Origin: Raphanus sativus
Taxonomy: Eukaryota; Streptophyta; Magnoliopsida; Brassicales; Brassicaceae
Length of the DNA stretch: 64,000 bases
Assembly (NCBI RefSeq): GCF_000801105.2
Contig: NC_079515.1
Coordinates: 31,767,407-31,831,406, forward strand
Direction of reading: 5' to 3'
In this document: one piece after another, positions 19,748 to 31,800 of the stretch
Layout of the letters: each line of letters starts with the position of its first letter
Position numbering within the stretch: position 1 is the first letter of the stretch
Notes under the pieces: generated by a model
The model's input: the letters and a program-made list of their open reading frames with translations, nothing else
What the model was told of the DNA's origin: nothing
The model's database searches: none
Made by a program: the position numbers and the translations under genes

Positions 19748-22207
19748 TGGGGAGAAGTGTAGAAATTGTAATTTGTAGCATAAAAATGATAGTATTGTAC
19801 TTTAACGAAATGTATTATGTAAATAAGACTGTATATGTTTTGTATCCGTACAAAGAAATAAAACTAGTAACAAAGAGTGGTTGGAAATGAGAGAGATGTC
19901 ATGACTCATGGGCCGACCTTACCTTCCAATGTACAAAGACAGATTGCAACATACACCGGTCATCCTGAAAGTTGTTCTAACCACCTATTTTCTAATTACT
20001 ATGTTAACCTCCTCACTTTCTGTGTTTAGCAAAAAAACATATCAACCATTTAATATGTTAATCGCATTAGAAAATAAATTATTCCAGTAACGTGTGAACA
20101 TAAATAGAAGTGTGAAGGAAACAGCAAGACTATTAACCCGGAATCAATATATCTTTTTTTGGTCTATCTTATAAATATTATCCTAAACATTTGAAATAAA
20201 AAACAAGTTTGACATAAAACCAAGAAAGCCTAAAGAAGCATCGTACCTAACAATACCAACCATGTCTAATCCTCAACAGGGTTCGGTTTCAGGTAAGTCC
20301 CACTTGGTGTAAGGTGTGGTGGGTACTTATTCACCAATTTTATATCATCAATTAATGCTATCGGTATTAGATATCAACATTACGTAGAGTACGAGGCAAC
20401 TCTACAGCAAAGCGGTACATAACAATGGATCTCACATAGGAAACAAGCTGGAAAATAGCCTAATTCAATCTACCAATTTTCTTTCACATAGGAAACAAGC
20501 TGGAAAATAGCCTAATTCAATCTACCAATTTTCTTTGTACATTTTTCATATCTCACGAAACCATGCTAAATTTAACATAAACAACAATTAATTTCAAATA
20601 AACTATATTAACTATAACTATAAGTGAAAATCAGCATCGACTAAAATGATATTAGTCAACTTGGATATGTCAGATGTATACACATGTTTTAATTGAGTTT
20701 AGTTATCATATATTTAATTTTCGCCGAATAAGCTGTCAAATATAAAAAATTATAAAAAAATTATTAAAAGATCTAAAACTATATCTGAAAAAACCAAAAA
20801 TATAAAAAAAAATCTGAAAAAATAAAAACGAACAGTTTCAAAGTATAAGCAAAACTCAAAATAGAAAATATCATATTTCAACCCGAAATTTGCATCGTAC
20901 CTTTTAATACTTTAAGGTTTCGATTAGTGACCGCTAAATAAAAAAAGTAAAACATCCACAACCGAAGTTGATCGAAATCATTTTTGGGTTAGTTCTTGTT
21001 GAGGATAACCTGAACTGTTTAAAATGAGATTTTAGAGTGTTTTTAATTTTTTTTCAAATGTTTGAGAGGTGTTCATTAGTTATAAAAATTAAATCTAAAT
21101 CTAAATCTCATAGTTTAAAATGAGATTTTAAAATTATTTAACAAAATTACACCAGATTTTAGATTTAATACACCCCATAATAGAAAACCTAGTACGGTAC
21201 AATATTCATAACTGAACTTTTGTTTTTGTTTGTGACAAAAATTTTTTTTCTTCAACTTAAATTTTGTTCAATAACAGTGATTTTTAGAATGTTTTATAAA
21301 ATAACAAATTTAATAACATTAAATTTTAATTTTTTATTTAAATCCATATTTGAATAACAGTGAATTTGTGATTATACAAATCAGATTTGTTATTTGTGTA
21401 GTTATTATGGTATATTTTTGGTATTAGGTATTTTTAGTTTTCTTGAGTTTTAAGTGTATTTTTCGGTTTCCTGTATATTTTGGATTTCTTTATATTTTAG
21501 TTTTACTGGACTTCTGTTTTTTTTTTGAAGTTTTGGGTGTATTGTTATTTTAGATATCTTTATTTTTTTTCTTAGATTTTTGGATATTTGGATCTATTTT
21601 AGCTTTTCGGGTATAATATTGGATTTTGCTTATTCTAAAGTTTTTTTTGGGTTTCAGATATATTTTTTGATTTTCGTTTATACAATTAAAATTTTAGGTA
21701 ATTATTGATTATTTTTTGAGTGTGGAAGTTGAATTAGCAAAAATTAGACACATGACTGACATATAATTCATCGAATTTTAACATAATCATTTAAAATACG
21801 TTTAGTTAATGTTGAAACTAATACACCAAAATTAAGGTCTGAATAAACACCTCCAAAGTTCATGTTAAATTATGCTTTTCTGAAACAAGGTGAACGTGAA
21901 CACTTTGATTCCAAAACTTAGCTCTATTAAAAATTAGATGTATCCGGTAAGATCTGAAACCGTTTGTTACAAATCCTAAGCTTTTTTGTGCAGTGTACTT
22001 ACTAATCCTAAATAGATTTGGTTTAACCATTGTTTTTCCAGAAAACCTGAACCAAAACTTGGATGGAACACCTCGATCATAAAGACATGAACTGATCAAT
22101 GTGTGATCTTATTGCAGAAATATAGGAATCTAGAGAACATATTATCTCGATAAATGCATGCTTACAAACCAGAGAGCTGAGAAGGAAATGCGTGCTTTCT
22201 ATTTCAT
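19748..22207. other. Intergenic region 3' of the APX gene
   Basis: It holds a 52-bp perfect tandem duplication (20432-20535) and, at 20740-21660, low-complexity A/T-rich DNA with no recognisable coding. The last ~300 bp (21860-22150), next to the APX stop, probably include its 3' untranslated region. No gene is supported. Confidence 0.5.
20432..20535. repeat. 52-bp perfect tandem duplication
   Basis: The units at 20432-20483 and 20484-20535 begin 'tcacataggaaacaagc' and end 'accaattttctt', with no visible difference. Confidence 0.92.
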
Positions 22208-25200
22208 TTACTTCATCTTTCTGCGAATTTCATAGAAGTAGCTAAAGGCCACAACAGCAGCAGCCACCGCGACTCCGACTGCAGTATGTGCCAGTGCGGT
22301 GCAGTCTGTTATCGCCATAGTGACCGTAGACGTTGGTGTGAACCCGAGTTCTGAAAGTTTCTTGTGTGACTCTGCATAGTCTCTGAAGAATACATCTTCG
22401 TTCTGTTGGGACAAAATGTTACAAACTTATACTTGCAAGATAATCTTGGCATGTCTTTATGAAACTTGATGTGCAACTTCCGGGTATTAATAATTCAATT
22501 AATCTTCAGAACACAATAACGATGTTACATACCTTTGCGTAAAGCTCAACATACTGACGGAACTCCGGGACTTCCAACAAAGATTTGTCCGTTGAAAGTT
22601 TCAGCAAGCCCTCTGATTCTTCTTCTTTCAGCAATTCCCTGGTACCAACAATCATCATGGTTTACCAGTTGCTGTTACCAAATGTCATAGGAAGTTAGAG
22701 AATCTTACACAAAGTATGAGTTATCAAACTTTAGAGGATCTTCAGTCCATGGTCCATCGAAACCTGATCTCTCTGGATGAGCCCTTCCCTAAACATTAAA
22801 TTATTATTATTTTTAAGCTATACACCACTTATTGATATATACCAAATGACAAATATGAATTTGGGAAACAAGAATTTACCAGAGTATGTGCCCCTGACAG
22901 TGCCACAATATCTTTGTCAGACAAACCCATCCGGTAGAAGACATCTTTCAGATGTTTGAAACCTACATGTAAATTAGCATACAGAACTTATAATCCAAAT
23001 CTTCATCCAGAAAAGAATACATTCCAACATATTAATTATATTGGCAACACCATGACACTCCAAATAAAAAGTTCAGGTACTTCAATTTTAGTAACTGATA
23101 GAATAGAACTTTCATCCTACCTTGATTAGCATCAGGAAGTCTTCCTTCGTCGGTGCAGGCATTTGAATCCTATAAGAAAGAAACAGACTGATAATATTGT
23201 TATATTGCTTTTTGGCAGTAAGATGTTATTAATTACTGAGAGAATATTACTTTTCTGCCAGGAACAAAACTGATGTCAGGTCCACCGGTCACTTCAACCG
23301 CTACCACACCAGCAAGCTGAAATTGGTAGAATCAAGTTTATGTGAAAATGAAAAAGCAAAACATGCTTTCTAGAGCATTCACAACTGTAAATACCAGAGA
23401 ACACAAAAGACACGACTATTTTTCATCTCTCTCAAGTCTCAAGAACCATCATACTGCGAATAAGCGATCATCTAAATCCAAGTGATTCTCAGTTCCTCTG
23501 TTTCTACACCTCGAAGACTTCAATGGACAGCTGAACCAAATATATCTAACAAACTAACACTTTTGATGATTTTATAAGAGCACTAATAAAAAGTCAGGTA
23601 AATTATACTAAACAAAAAGGGATCTATCACTTGTAACGATCATGATATTGTTTTAGTTACCTGGTACAGGTCCGCATAACTGATCTTGGGATGCTTAGTT
23701 TTCACGTCCTCTGAAATATTAAAGAAACAGCATCAAATTTCATATTAAGACGTAAGAATATTTGAAAATCGTCGTAGAGAAGTCATATAAGACTACAAAA
23801 ATACACCACATGAGTACAAGGTACATGTTTCCGTAATAAGTTAAACCTGTGATTTTCTCATAATTAATACTAACAGAACCAACTCATTCCAAGTAAATCA
23901 AAGTGAAACATATCGACCATCTCAAGGCTATGTGTATAAAAACGATTAGGTAAACCCTATAAAGATATCAAAAACCATATTATAAAGATACCTAAAACAT
24001 AGTACTCAATCAATCAATCAATCAACATCAAAATGGAATCCTTAATCTGTTGATGTAAAGATGTCCGCCCTGAAGTAGTCGCTGACGTAGTTGCTGAAAC
24101 AGACGTCGTAGTGAGTGGTGAAGACCATGTGGAGTCGAGATGCTGAGCTGGAGTCGTGTAGACTTGGAGAGCAAGGGAGTATCTTGAAGAAAAAGGCAAA
24201 AAGGAATAAACTTGGGGAGCAAGTTTATGACTTAAAGGAAGAGGAATAAGTGCATTCCAATAAAAGGAAAGTTGCACTTATTGATATGGAAGATGTCCAT
24301 ATTGTGGTTCCTTGGAGACTAGGGTTTCGGGAACGTGGAGTTAGTATAAGATAGCTATGTGGTCGTCTGTAGAGAGACAGAGACACAGAGGCTGATCTTA
24401 TAGAGAGAGAGAAGCGCTTGGAAGTGTTCTGGGTCGTGCTGAAGCAGGGGCTGAAGTACTTGACGGTGGAGAGACATAAGCGGGTAGCTTAGGAATTGTT
24501 CAGTAGCAGCTGTTAGGGTGTTAACAGGCTAGCGAGGCTGATTAAGCAGAACTTGTAATTGAGTTGTACAAGGCGATTTCTAATAAAGCTATTGAGTGTG
24601 CTTGTGTAATTGTCTCTCTTGGTTTACCTTCTGCATTATTTGTTGTGGTGTCATCTTTGCACTTACAAGTGGTATCAGAGCGGGTCACCTAAGTTACTGG
24701 TGTGATCCTAGAGGTGAAGATGGACACGGTTATTTCTGTGCAGAAGGCAATCGTGTTGAAGGCGGACCAGTATGGTCATTGGAAGGCTCGCATGAAGCAG
24801 TTGATTCGAGGAATCAATGAAGATGCGTGGACAGCTGTGGAGACTGGTTGGGAGGAGCCTACCATAGTCACAGCAGATGGGAAGAAGCCTAAGCCAAAGG
24901 AAGATTGGTCAGAGGCAGAGCGCAATGCATCAAAGTTTAATGCAAAGGCGCTTTCGACGATTTTCGGAGCTGTTGAAGTAGAGCAGTTCCAGCTGATTCA
25001 GGGGAGTACTTCAGCTAAAGAGGCGTGGGAGATCCTGCTGAATTCGTTTGAAGGAGATGATAGTGTCAAGAGGACACGTCTGGATCATCTTGGGTCGCAG
25101 TTTGAGAATCTGAAGTGGTCAGATGCGGATACGGTGGCGAGCTTCAGTGCCAAACTCAGTGCTATGGCGCATGAAGCATGTGTACTTGGAAAGAAGTACA

Positions 25201-28200
25201 AGGAGAAGAAGCTGGTGAAGAAGTTGCTACGCTGTCTTCCAGCAAGGTTTGGAGCTCAGAAGGCGGTCCTGAATATGACTGCAAACACGGATGAGCTCAA
25301 GTTTGACAAGGTTGTGGGTATGCTGAAGGCGGAAGAGATGGAGACAGGCAGTGGCTCGGTGTCTACATCAGGAGGTACGCCAGGGAGTATAGCCCTTGTA
25401 GTTGACAAGGATGCAGAGAAAATTCAGAAGCTTGAAGATGCCGTGGGCATGTTGGCTAGGAATTTTGGCAAGAGGATGAATTTCTCAGGTGGGAGGAATC
25501 AGGTTGGTCGCCAGGGAGGTGATCGTGACAGTAGCAGAAGAAGAGAAGGTCTCAAGTGCTACGAGTGTGAAGGAGTTGGTCATATAAGGGCTGACTGTCC
25601 GTTGGTACAACGAAGAGAGCTCAAGTGCTCTGAGTGTAGAGGTGTTGGACACACACGGCGTGAATGTCCAAACTCAAGGAAGGGTAAAAGAGTTTCATCG
25701 CAGTCGTCTGATGAGTCAGAGTCTGAAGAAGATGAAAAGGTAGTGAAGAATATGGTTGCGTTTGGTGCACGCAAGGAGGGATCTAGTGAATCCTCGGATT
25801 CAGATGTCATTACAGACTCTGAGGATTATCACATGATGCTCAACAAGTGGTTGAATCTCAAGAACGAGAATCTGAGATTGCAACACGATCTGGTGCAGAG
25901 CCGTGAGCAGTATGAAGATCTTGCTGAAGAACTTGCTGCTGTACATGAGAAGAATGAGTCTCTGGAGAAGGAGGTTAGCAACCTGAGAGAAGTTGCTACT
26001 GGGGAACGAGAAAGAGCAAGGATGCTGGAACGTGATTTGGCTGAGAATCGCAAACAGATCAGGATGCTCAATAGTGGATCCAAGGAGTTGGATAAGATAC
26101 TCTCGATGGGACAACCATCCAAGGTGAACTGGGGTCTGGGATATCGAGGAGCTGAGGGTACTAAGGAAGTACAGAAGGGGCTGTCACATTTCGTGCATGG
26201 GAGCACATCAAAAAGTGGAGCCAAAGAAGCTTGTCAGGAAGTGCGTCGGGACGTACGACAAGGAGTGCGGCAGGAAGTTCTACAGCGCGTGGCTGTGAGT
26301 AACAAGCCGAAAGTGATACATCAGTGCAGCAACATGAAGGTCAGACAGGGGGTTCTGAAGCATGGGTGTGCAGCTGGTACGAGGAAGGAGGTTGATCGGT
26401 GCATCAACAACTGTGTCAGGCCAAAGAAGAAGCAACATCGGATGTGCTGCTGGTTCTGTGGGAAGGTTGGACACAAGAAGGTGGAGTGTTTTGCTCGTGA
26501 GAAGAGCAGAAACATGACCAAGAGGGTGAACAAGGCGTTCACTAAACCCAAGAGGGTTGAAGAGGTGTCTGTAGCCAAGAGTAGCTTACTTGATGAGATC
26601 AAGAAAGAGACATCAGAAGAGGGATGCAGCTCTGGTAGGAGTGATCTTGAGGAAGATCAAGAAGCATCAAGTCTGGAGCTAGGACACGGAGTTGTCCGTA
26701 GCACAAAGGGGAAGGAGATCGAAGTGCGTCAGGAAGTGATGCGAGAGGATCTTCAGGAGGGTGATAGCGAAATCACTCCAAGACAGTAGCAACGAGTGCA
26801 GAGGGCACTCGGGGTGGTTGAGAAGAGGCTCATGGTCAAGGAGACGACGCATGAAGGAAGCCTGGTCCTCAACAGAAGTGAGTCGAGAGGTAGCTCGACA
26901 GGTGCGTCAGATCGTGATGCAGTAAGTGTAATCTATTCCGCTGCAGCAGAGGCTGTATCATGATTACGCATGGAGTAGCAGACGGGTGTGTCTGTAAGGC
27001 TTGACATCTAAGCATCTGTTTTAGCTTAGTATGCAATCAAGCAGGGGGAGAATGGTGACGTTCTGGTCCAAGGAGTGCATATCTCATGGGGGAGAAGAGC
27101 ATAGTGATGGACGTCCTGAAGTAGATGATGCTTGTCTCATGGGGGAGAAAAGCATGGTGTGGTGCACATCTCGTGGGGGAGAAGAGCACATTAAGCGTGG
27201 AAGTTTCCAGGTGGGGAACGTGGTTGTTGAACCAGAAGAAGGTTGTGCTTGATCGGCACACAAAGCTAAAAGGGGGAGATTGTTGATGTAAAGATGTCCG
27301 CCCTGAAGTAGTCGCTGACGTAGTTGCTGAAACAGACGTCGTAGTGAGTGGTGAAGACCATGTGGAGTCGAGATGCTGAGCTGGAGTCGTGTAGACTTGG
27401 AGAGCAAGGGAGTATCTTGAAGAAAAGGCAAAAAGGAATAAACTTGGGGAGCAAGTTTATGACTTAAAGGAAGAGGAATAAGTGCATTCCAATAAAAGGA
27501 AAGTTGCACTTATTGATATGGAAGATGTCCATATTGTGGTTCCTTGGAGACTAGGGTTTCGGGAACGTGGAGTTAGTATAAGATAGCTATGTGGTCGTCT
27601 GTAGAGAGACAGAGACACAGAGGCTGATCTTATAGAGAGAGAGAAGCGCTTGGAAGTGTTCTGGGTCGTGCTGAAGCAGGGGCTGAAGTACTTGACGGTG
27701 GAGAGACATAAGCGGGTAGCTTAGGAATTGTTCAGTAGCAGCTGTTAGGGTGTTAACAGGCTAGCGAGGCTGATTAAGCAGAACTTTTAATTGAGTTGTA
27801 CAAGACGATTTCTAATAAAGCTATTGAGTGTGCTTGTGTAATTGTCTCTCTTGGTTTACCTTCTGCATTACTTGTTGTGGTGTCATCTTTGCACTTACAT
27901 AATCCACATATAAAGGAGGTAAAATAAAACCTCACCACAAAGATCAAGTGCTATCTTCAAACCGCTGTTGGCACCATGACTGTACTCTGCTTCGTTCCTA
28001 ATAGAGCCATTAGGTCCACCGGTCTTGGATTCAGCATCATAGGTTCCAGCATCATGCCACCTTTTCACAAACCAGACAAGACCATAATAATCGCACATGC
28101 AGTACATAAAAAATAATTCAAACGACAGAAACAGAAACTTACGCCAAACGGAGCATGATCGGAGCGCAGTTCTTCTTGGCGATGAGAGCACGAAGTTCAC

Positions 28201-28255
28201 GGCGAGCCTTGTCAATTTCCTTAAGGTACTCGGCGTCAACGATGAGTGCCGCCAT
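22208..28255 (-). CDS. APX3: Peroxisomal-membrane L-ascorbate peroxidase, APX3-like
   Basis: This haem peroxidase uses ascorbate to reduce H2O2 at the peroxisome membrane. Nine exons with GT-AG borders are traced on the minus strand: 28255-28143, 28060-27936, 23710-23661, 23316-23251, 23169-23121, 22962-22880, 22788-22709, 22638-22533 and 22402-22208. They sum to 867 bp in one frame (288 residues; Arabidopsis APX3 has 287). The distal haem pocket reads [16 protein letters not shown] (Arg, Trp, His) and the proximal His is in [17 protein letters not shown]; the Trp of [15 protein letters not shown] is kept. The C-terminus is one hydrophobic helix followed by basic YEIRRKMK, the tail-anchor and peroxisome signal of this class. 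Intron 2 (23711-27935) is 4.2 kb because a retrotransposon lies inside it, in opposite orientation. Splicing out the insert is needed for normal product. Confidence 0.93.
24043..24047. repeat. Left target-site duplication of the gag-only LTR element
   Basis: taatc, matching 27900-27904. Confidence 0.93.
24048..24667 (+). repeat. 5' LTR
   Basis: Starts TGTTGATG and ends CTTACA. It contains 'aataaagc' near 24582, a candidate poly-A signal of the R region, and a (GA)n-rich stretch near 24400. Confidence 0.95.
24670..24681 (+). promoter_or_regulatory. Primer-binding site (tRNA-iMet)
   Basis: TGGTATCAGAGC, two bases after the 5' LTR, is the standard initiator-Met primer site of plant Copia elements. 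Confidence 0.95.
24720..26789 (+). CDS. Retrotransposon Gag polyprotein (Copia type), pol absent
   Basis: The 689-residue ORF forms the particle that packages element RNA. The ATG at 24720 gives [18 protein letters not shown] and is preferred to upstream non-ATG extension. The N-terminal DUF4219/UBN2-type gag domain spans about residues 8-210 ([37 protein letters not shown]). Two CCHC knuckles follow, [14 protein letters not shown] (280-293) and [14 protein letters not shown] (303-316), then an acidic Ser-rich linker and a coiled coil (about 375-455). Then come a GLGYRG motif and a third knuckle, [14 protein letters not shown] (577-590). In full Copia polyproteins the protease with DSGCS-H-M follows such a knuckle; here the ORF ends about 100 residues later without it. 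The reading frame is clean, consistent with selection or with recent insertion. Confidence 0.92.
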   Translation: MDTVISVQKAIVLKADQYGHWKARMKQLIRGINEDAWTAVETGWEEPTIVTADGKKPKPKEDWSEAERNASKFNAKALSTIFGAVEVEQFQLIQGSTSAKEAWEILLNSFEGDDSVKRTRLDHLGSQFENLKWSDADTVASFSAKLSAMAHEACVLGKKYKEKKLVKKLLRCLPARFGAQKAVLNMTANTDELKFDKVVGMLKAEEMETGSGSVSTSGGTPGSIALVVDKDAEKIQKLEDAVGMLARNFGKRMNFSGGRNQVGRQGGDRDSSRRREGLKCYECEGVGHIRADCPLVQRRELKCSECRGVGHTRRECPNSRKGKRVSSQSSDESESEEDEKVVKNMVAFGARKEGSSESSDSDVITDSEDYHMMLNKWLNLKNENLRLQHDLVQSREQYEDLAEELAAVHEKNESLEKEVSNLREVATGERERARMLERDLAENRKQIRMLNSGSKELDKILSMGQPSKVNWGLGYRGAEGTKEVQKGLSHFVHGSTSKSGAKEACQEVRRDVRQGVRQEVLQRVAVSNKPKVIHQCSNMKVRQGVLKHGCAAGTRKEVDRCINNCVRPKKKQHRMCCWFCGKVGHKKVECFAREKSRNMTKRVNKAFTKPKRVEEVSVAKSSLLDEIKKETSEEGCSSGRSDLEEDQEASSLELGHGVVRSTKGKEIEVRQEVMREDLQEGDSEITPRQ
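26790..27280 (+). other. Non-coding 3' region of the element with repeated purine tracts
   Basis: After the gag stop no frame encodes a pol domain. The GGGGGAGA word occurs five times: about 27043, 27087, 27141, 27175 and at the true tract 27269-27280 (aaaagggggaga). Three of these share the longer phrase 'tctcatgggggagaa'. Confidence 0.75.
27269..27280 (+). promoter_or_regulatory. Polypurine tract
   Basis: A purine run with the GGGGGAGAT core abuts the 3' LTR start at 27281 and should prime plus-strand DNA synthesis. Confidence 0.88.
27281..27899 (+). repeat. 3' LTR
   Basis: It is near-identical to 24048-24667. Differences seen are one fewer A in an A-run, G to T in 'aacttttaat', G to A in 'caagacg' and T to C in 'attacttg'. 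Confidence 0.95.
27900..27904. repeat. Right target-site duplication of the gag-only LTR element
   Basis: taatc, matching 24043-24047. Confidence 0.93.
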
Positions 28256-28896
28256 TGTTAGTCTTGAGTCTTTTGAGAGAGAGAGAGAGAGAGAGAGAGA
28301 TGAAGGAAGATATATAAGAAACAATATATGGTTCAAAGGCAGATAAAAAAAGTAATCAAATCTTGTTTTTTAGTTAACGTTGAAGTTTGAGCCAAAGAGA
28401 TAAAGCACCCAATGGGGAAATGGGCTTAAAAGAATAGATGGATCGGTGTCAGTGATCTTCTGTTCTCTGCAGTATCTAACCTCTAGTGGACCTCATTGAT
28501 TTTCGCCTAATAAAAGTATTATTATCTGCATGCTGTTTTTCTATCATCTAAACGGCATGATAGTTAATGCATATTTGTGAAACGGCTTGCATGGTTTTGT
28601 ATGGAGAAACATTTATTTCGTTGTAATCTATCAAAGAGATTTCGGTTTACACTTATTCAACAGCAATACCGATACGTCTCATCATTTCATTTAACAATCA
28701 ATCTACACTCTACCAAATTTAGTTATAGTTTATAGCCTTATAAAGTACAAATTGAAAATTCATTACATAAACGGAAGACTTGAAGCCGTATAATATACGT
28801 TTTAATTACAAAATTCAAAAATGGAACGACAAAACAATGCATAATTTTCGTATCTACTCAACATGAAGTATAAACGATGCAAGTAAAGATATATAC
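28256..28896. other. APX3 promoter / BGAL 3' flank
   Basis: A (GA)n tract (about 28276-28300) lies in the APX leader. Reading the minus strand, 'ttatatat' at about 28309-28316 is a TATA candidate roughly 55 bp upstream of the ATG. No other gene is seen. Confidence 0.55.
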
Positions 28897-31800
28897 TTAT
28901 TTCTTCTTTGGACGGCCACACTTGACTTGCACAGCAAGCATCATAGCAACTTTGGGACATGAATCCTTTTTGTCTTGCTGGAAGGTGGTCTTGTTAACCG
29001 GAATCACACACTCTGCTTTACCCAAACAATACTGCAGCAACAAAGAAAACCAGTCCCCTTTACTTCTGGAGCAAGTAACATTAATCACAAAAAACTATCG
29101 CCAGTTTATATTATTCTTACCTTCTCGACGACTTGTTTAGAGACAGGAGCATTGCAAGATCCAAGGGTGAAGTTTCCACAAACCCCCTCAGGGTTTCCGA
29201 AGCTAGCAAATTGCACTGCGGAGATCTTCTTAGTGCCGGAACACTTGAGATTAGCCGTGAGTTGCACGTCATCAGTGATGGCCTGGACATTGTCATTCTT
29301 CCTAGTCCAGTGTCGGACACTAGGAGTGTAGTCTTCCCCGATGTAAGAACAGACAGTGTCTCTATTGACGATGACAAAGTCGATAAGCTCTGGCTTCACA
29401 TTTGGCTCTTCCTCGAATATAACCAGAAGGTTTTTCTTGCGCTTCAAGAAAGACCTAGGGATATGATACTCGATTTGTGTTGACTGGTTTAAAGGAGATA
29501 AAAACGACATCCAGTATCGACCAACACCTTCTCCGTTGACCCAAATCAAACCCTTTCCCATTCCATTCATCCTGATTGCTGCAGGGCTTAGGCTTTCTGG
29601 CGCATCAAAGTATGTCTGCAACATATATTTCAAATATTGTTCATTAATTAGATCACATCTTGCTATCTAAATTATATCTCTCTCTATTATATGATGGCTA
29701 ATGATCAAATATATATTTTTGCTGAAAAGAGTTAGTAACTCCACCTGGTACCATGTAAGTCCTGGTGCTTTTCCTGAGAATTTCTGCCACTTAACCTTCT
29801 TCAATCCCTTCGGGGTGTGAATATCGAGCTTTTCACCTTTCATACCCACCTACAGATTTGGAAAACCAGATCAAAATCGCCTTGGCGGTTGAGAAAGTTA
29901 AGATTCATGACAAACCTTGTTTCCCCATTTGTTTTTCTCAGTGAGATCAAGTGGTCCAGAGCTCAACCCTAAGATGGAAACACTACGTGGACCTGTGAAT
30001 CTATGCTCCAGATAAGACCCACTGTCCTGTTGACACACAAGAAAATCATTAAACTTGAATGTTTTTGTTGTTATAATTTTTTTTGTAAGAACAAATCTAG
30101 CTATGTTTCTTACTGGAAATCCTGTTAAAACACCTAACATGGTAAGGTGGTTCTCTCCTTTTAGTGCAATCGGCTTCTGAAAGACGAAACTCTTCTCATC
30201 ATGGCTACCATGCCCGTTTCCTGAACAAACACATTAATAAATTCAAGTTCCCGAATCATTAAAAGAAAAACCTTAATGTTGTAGCTTCTCAATATTACCA
30301 AGGTATTCTCCATTGAACCAGACATGTAACGCGTGGCCAAGACTAGCAACCCTCACAGTAGTCTTGCCTCCTTTCTTAAGGTCACTGTCATCTATCTTGA
30401 AGCTACAATATAGAAAATTAAATTAGATAAAATTCTTGCGTTTCTTTTTTGATGTATTCTTCTTAAAATTCTGATTCATAAAAATAAATCCACTTGTACG
30501 CTTACTTTGTTGTGTACCATCCGTAATCAGACTCGTCTTTAGCCAAGCCATACAGCTCAACAGGGACATAAGAATCACCTTTAAGCTCTTTTGGAACCGT
30601 CTCAGTGAAAACCTTGAATTTAAACTTCTTATTTGCCTTCTTTGACTTCATAAAGTTCCTTGCAGTGTGATGAGAGACAATCTGAAACATATAGCAACCA
30701 AAAAAAATGTAATTAAAGAATTTTTTATTTCTTTTAGTAATTACTTGATTTGCAACAAGATTTTTGATTTATCAACATCACCTCTCCGGTGCTATACACA
30801 ACCGTTTTGCAGTCAGGGAGAATACTGATTGAGCGAGGCGGTATAACGTAGTCCTTGCCCCTGAATTTGATTATCTCTGCAGATTCTGTGTTATTGTTAG
30901 CTAGAAACGCTGCACAAACTTTAGTTCCAGGCTGCTCATAGTATCTTATCTGCAATTACAATAATACATCAAAATCAAGAAACTTAACATTTCTATGTAT
31001 TCTGTAAGAAAGATTTCAAATGTTTCTATTTATTGATACATTTATATATAGATGCAGTTACCTCTGTGTCTTTGCCAGGCTTCTCAGTTCGAGATTGCCC
31101 CCAGAGAAGTGCCTTCTTGCACAAGTTAAGTGCGCTGTGAAGATGTTTTAGATGACCATACTTAGGCTCCTTTTCCAATCCTATGTGTGTAACAAAAAGG
31201 CAGATGAGAAAAGTACATTAATCATCAACAAGATTTTATTAATTATAAAAACAACAACATATGCTACTTGTCTTTTGATTTTACCGTATTCATCAAGAGG
31301 TGCATCATCGTAGTAACGAGTGGTTACGTAATGAGCAGAGGTTCTTCCAAAGTTAGTACCTCCATGATACTACAAGAAAACAAACAATTCGATGACATTC
31401 TTCCAACATATAACTGGTGTTTTATACGGTACTTTTATCTACCATGTAGTAGTTAACATGGCTTCCATTCTTGGAAAAGAACCGGGCAACAGAAAAGGCA
31501 ATATCTTCTACAGATCTTTGCACTGGAGGATCGCCAAAAACGCGGAACCTACAATCAAAGTACAACAATCTCATCAAGTTTGACCTCGTTGTCTAATTTT
31601 TCTAGTTGATACTTATTAAGGAGCTCAAGTGAAGAACTCACTGAGTAGTCCAATTCTCTGTCCATAAAGATGGCTTGTGCTCTCTGTTGGGACCAGGGAA
31701 TGTGTCACCACAATGCCTTCCATTACAGGCGTTGATCTGTTAAACGATTAAAGTTGTTGATGTTATATTTTACGATTACCTTGTTATTATAATTATAAAG

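Larger units (their letters stand above)
24048..27899 (+). mobile_element. Gag-only (TR-GAG-like) Copia-type LTR retrotransposon in APX3 intron 2
   Basis: The element is complete in outline: a 620-bp 5' LTR (24048-24667), a primer-binding site complementary to initiator tRNA-Met (24670-24681), one gag ORF (24720-26789), a purine tract (27269-27280), a 619-bp 3' LTR (27281-27899) and a 5-bp target duplication (taatc). There is no protease, integrase, reverse transcriptase or RNase H: the internal region is only 2.6 kb, as in described plant TR-GAG elements. The LTRs differ at about three substitutions and one single-base indel by eye, so the insertion is recent. It must have moved with enzymes supplied by another Copia element. 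It lies antisense to the APX gene. Confidence 0.93.

Noticed and set aside
24702..24719. Upstream start of gag
   Set aside because: The extended frame begins with GTG; the first ATG is 24720.
25580..26602. Several minus-strand ORFs within the gag region
   Set aside because: Antisense shadows of the gag ORF, with no recognisable domain.
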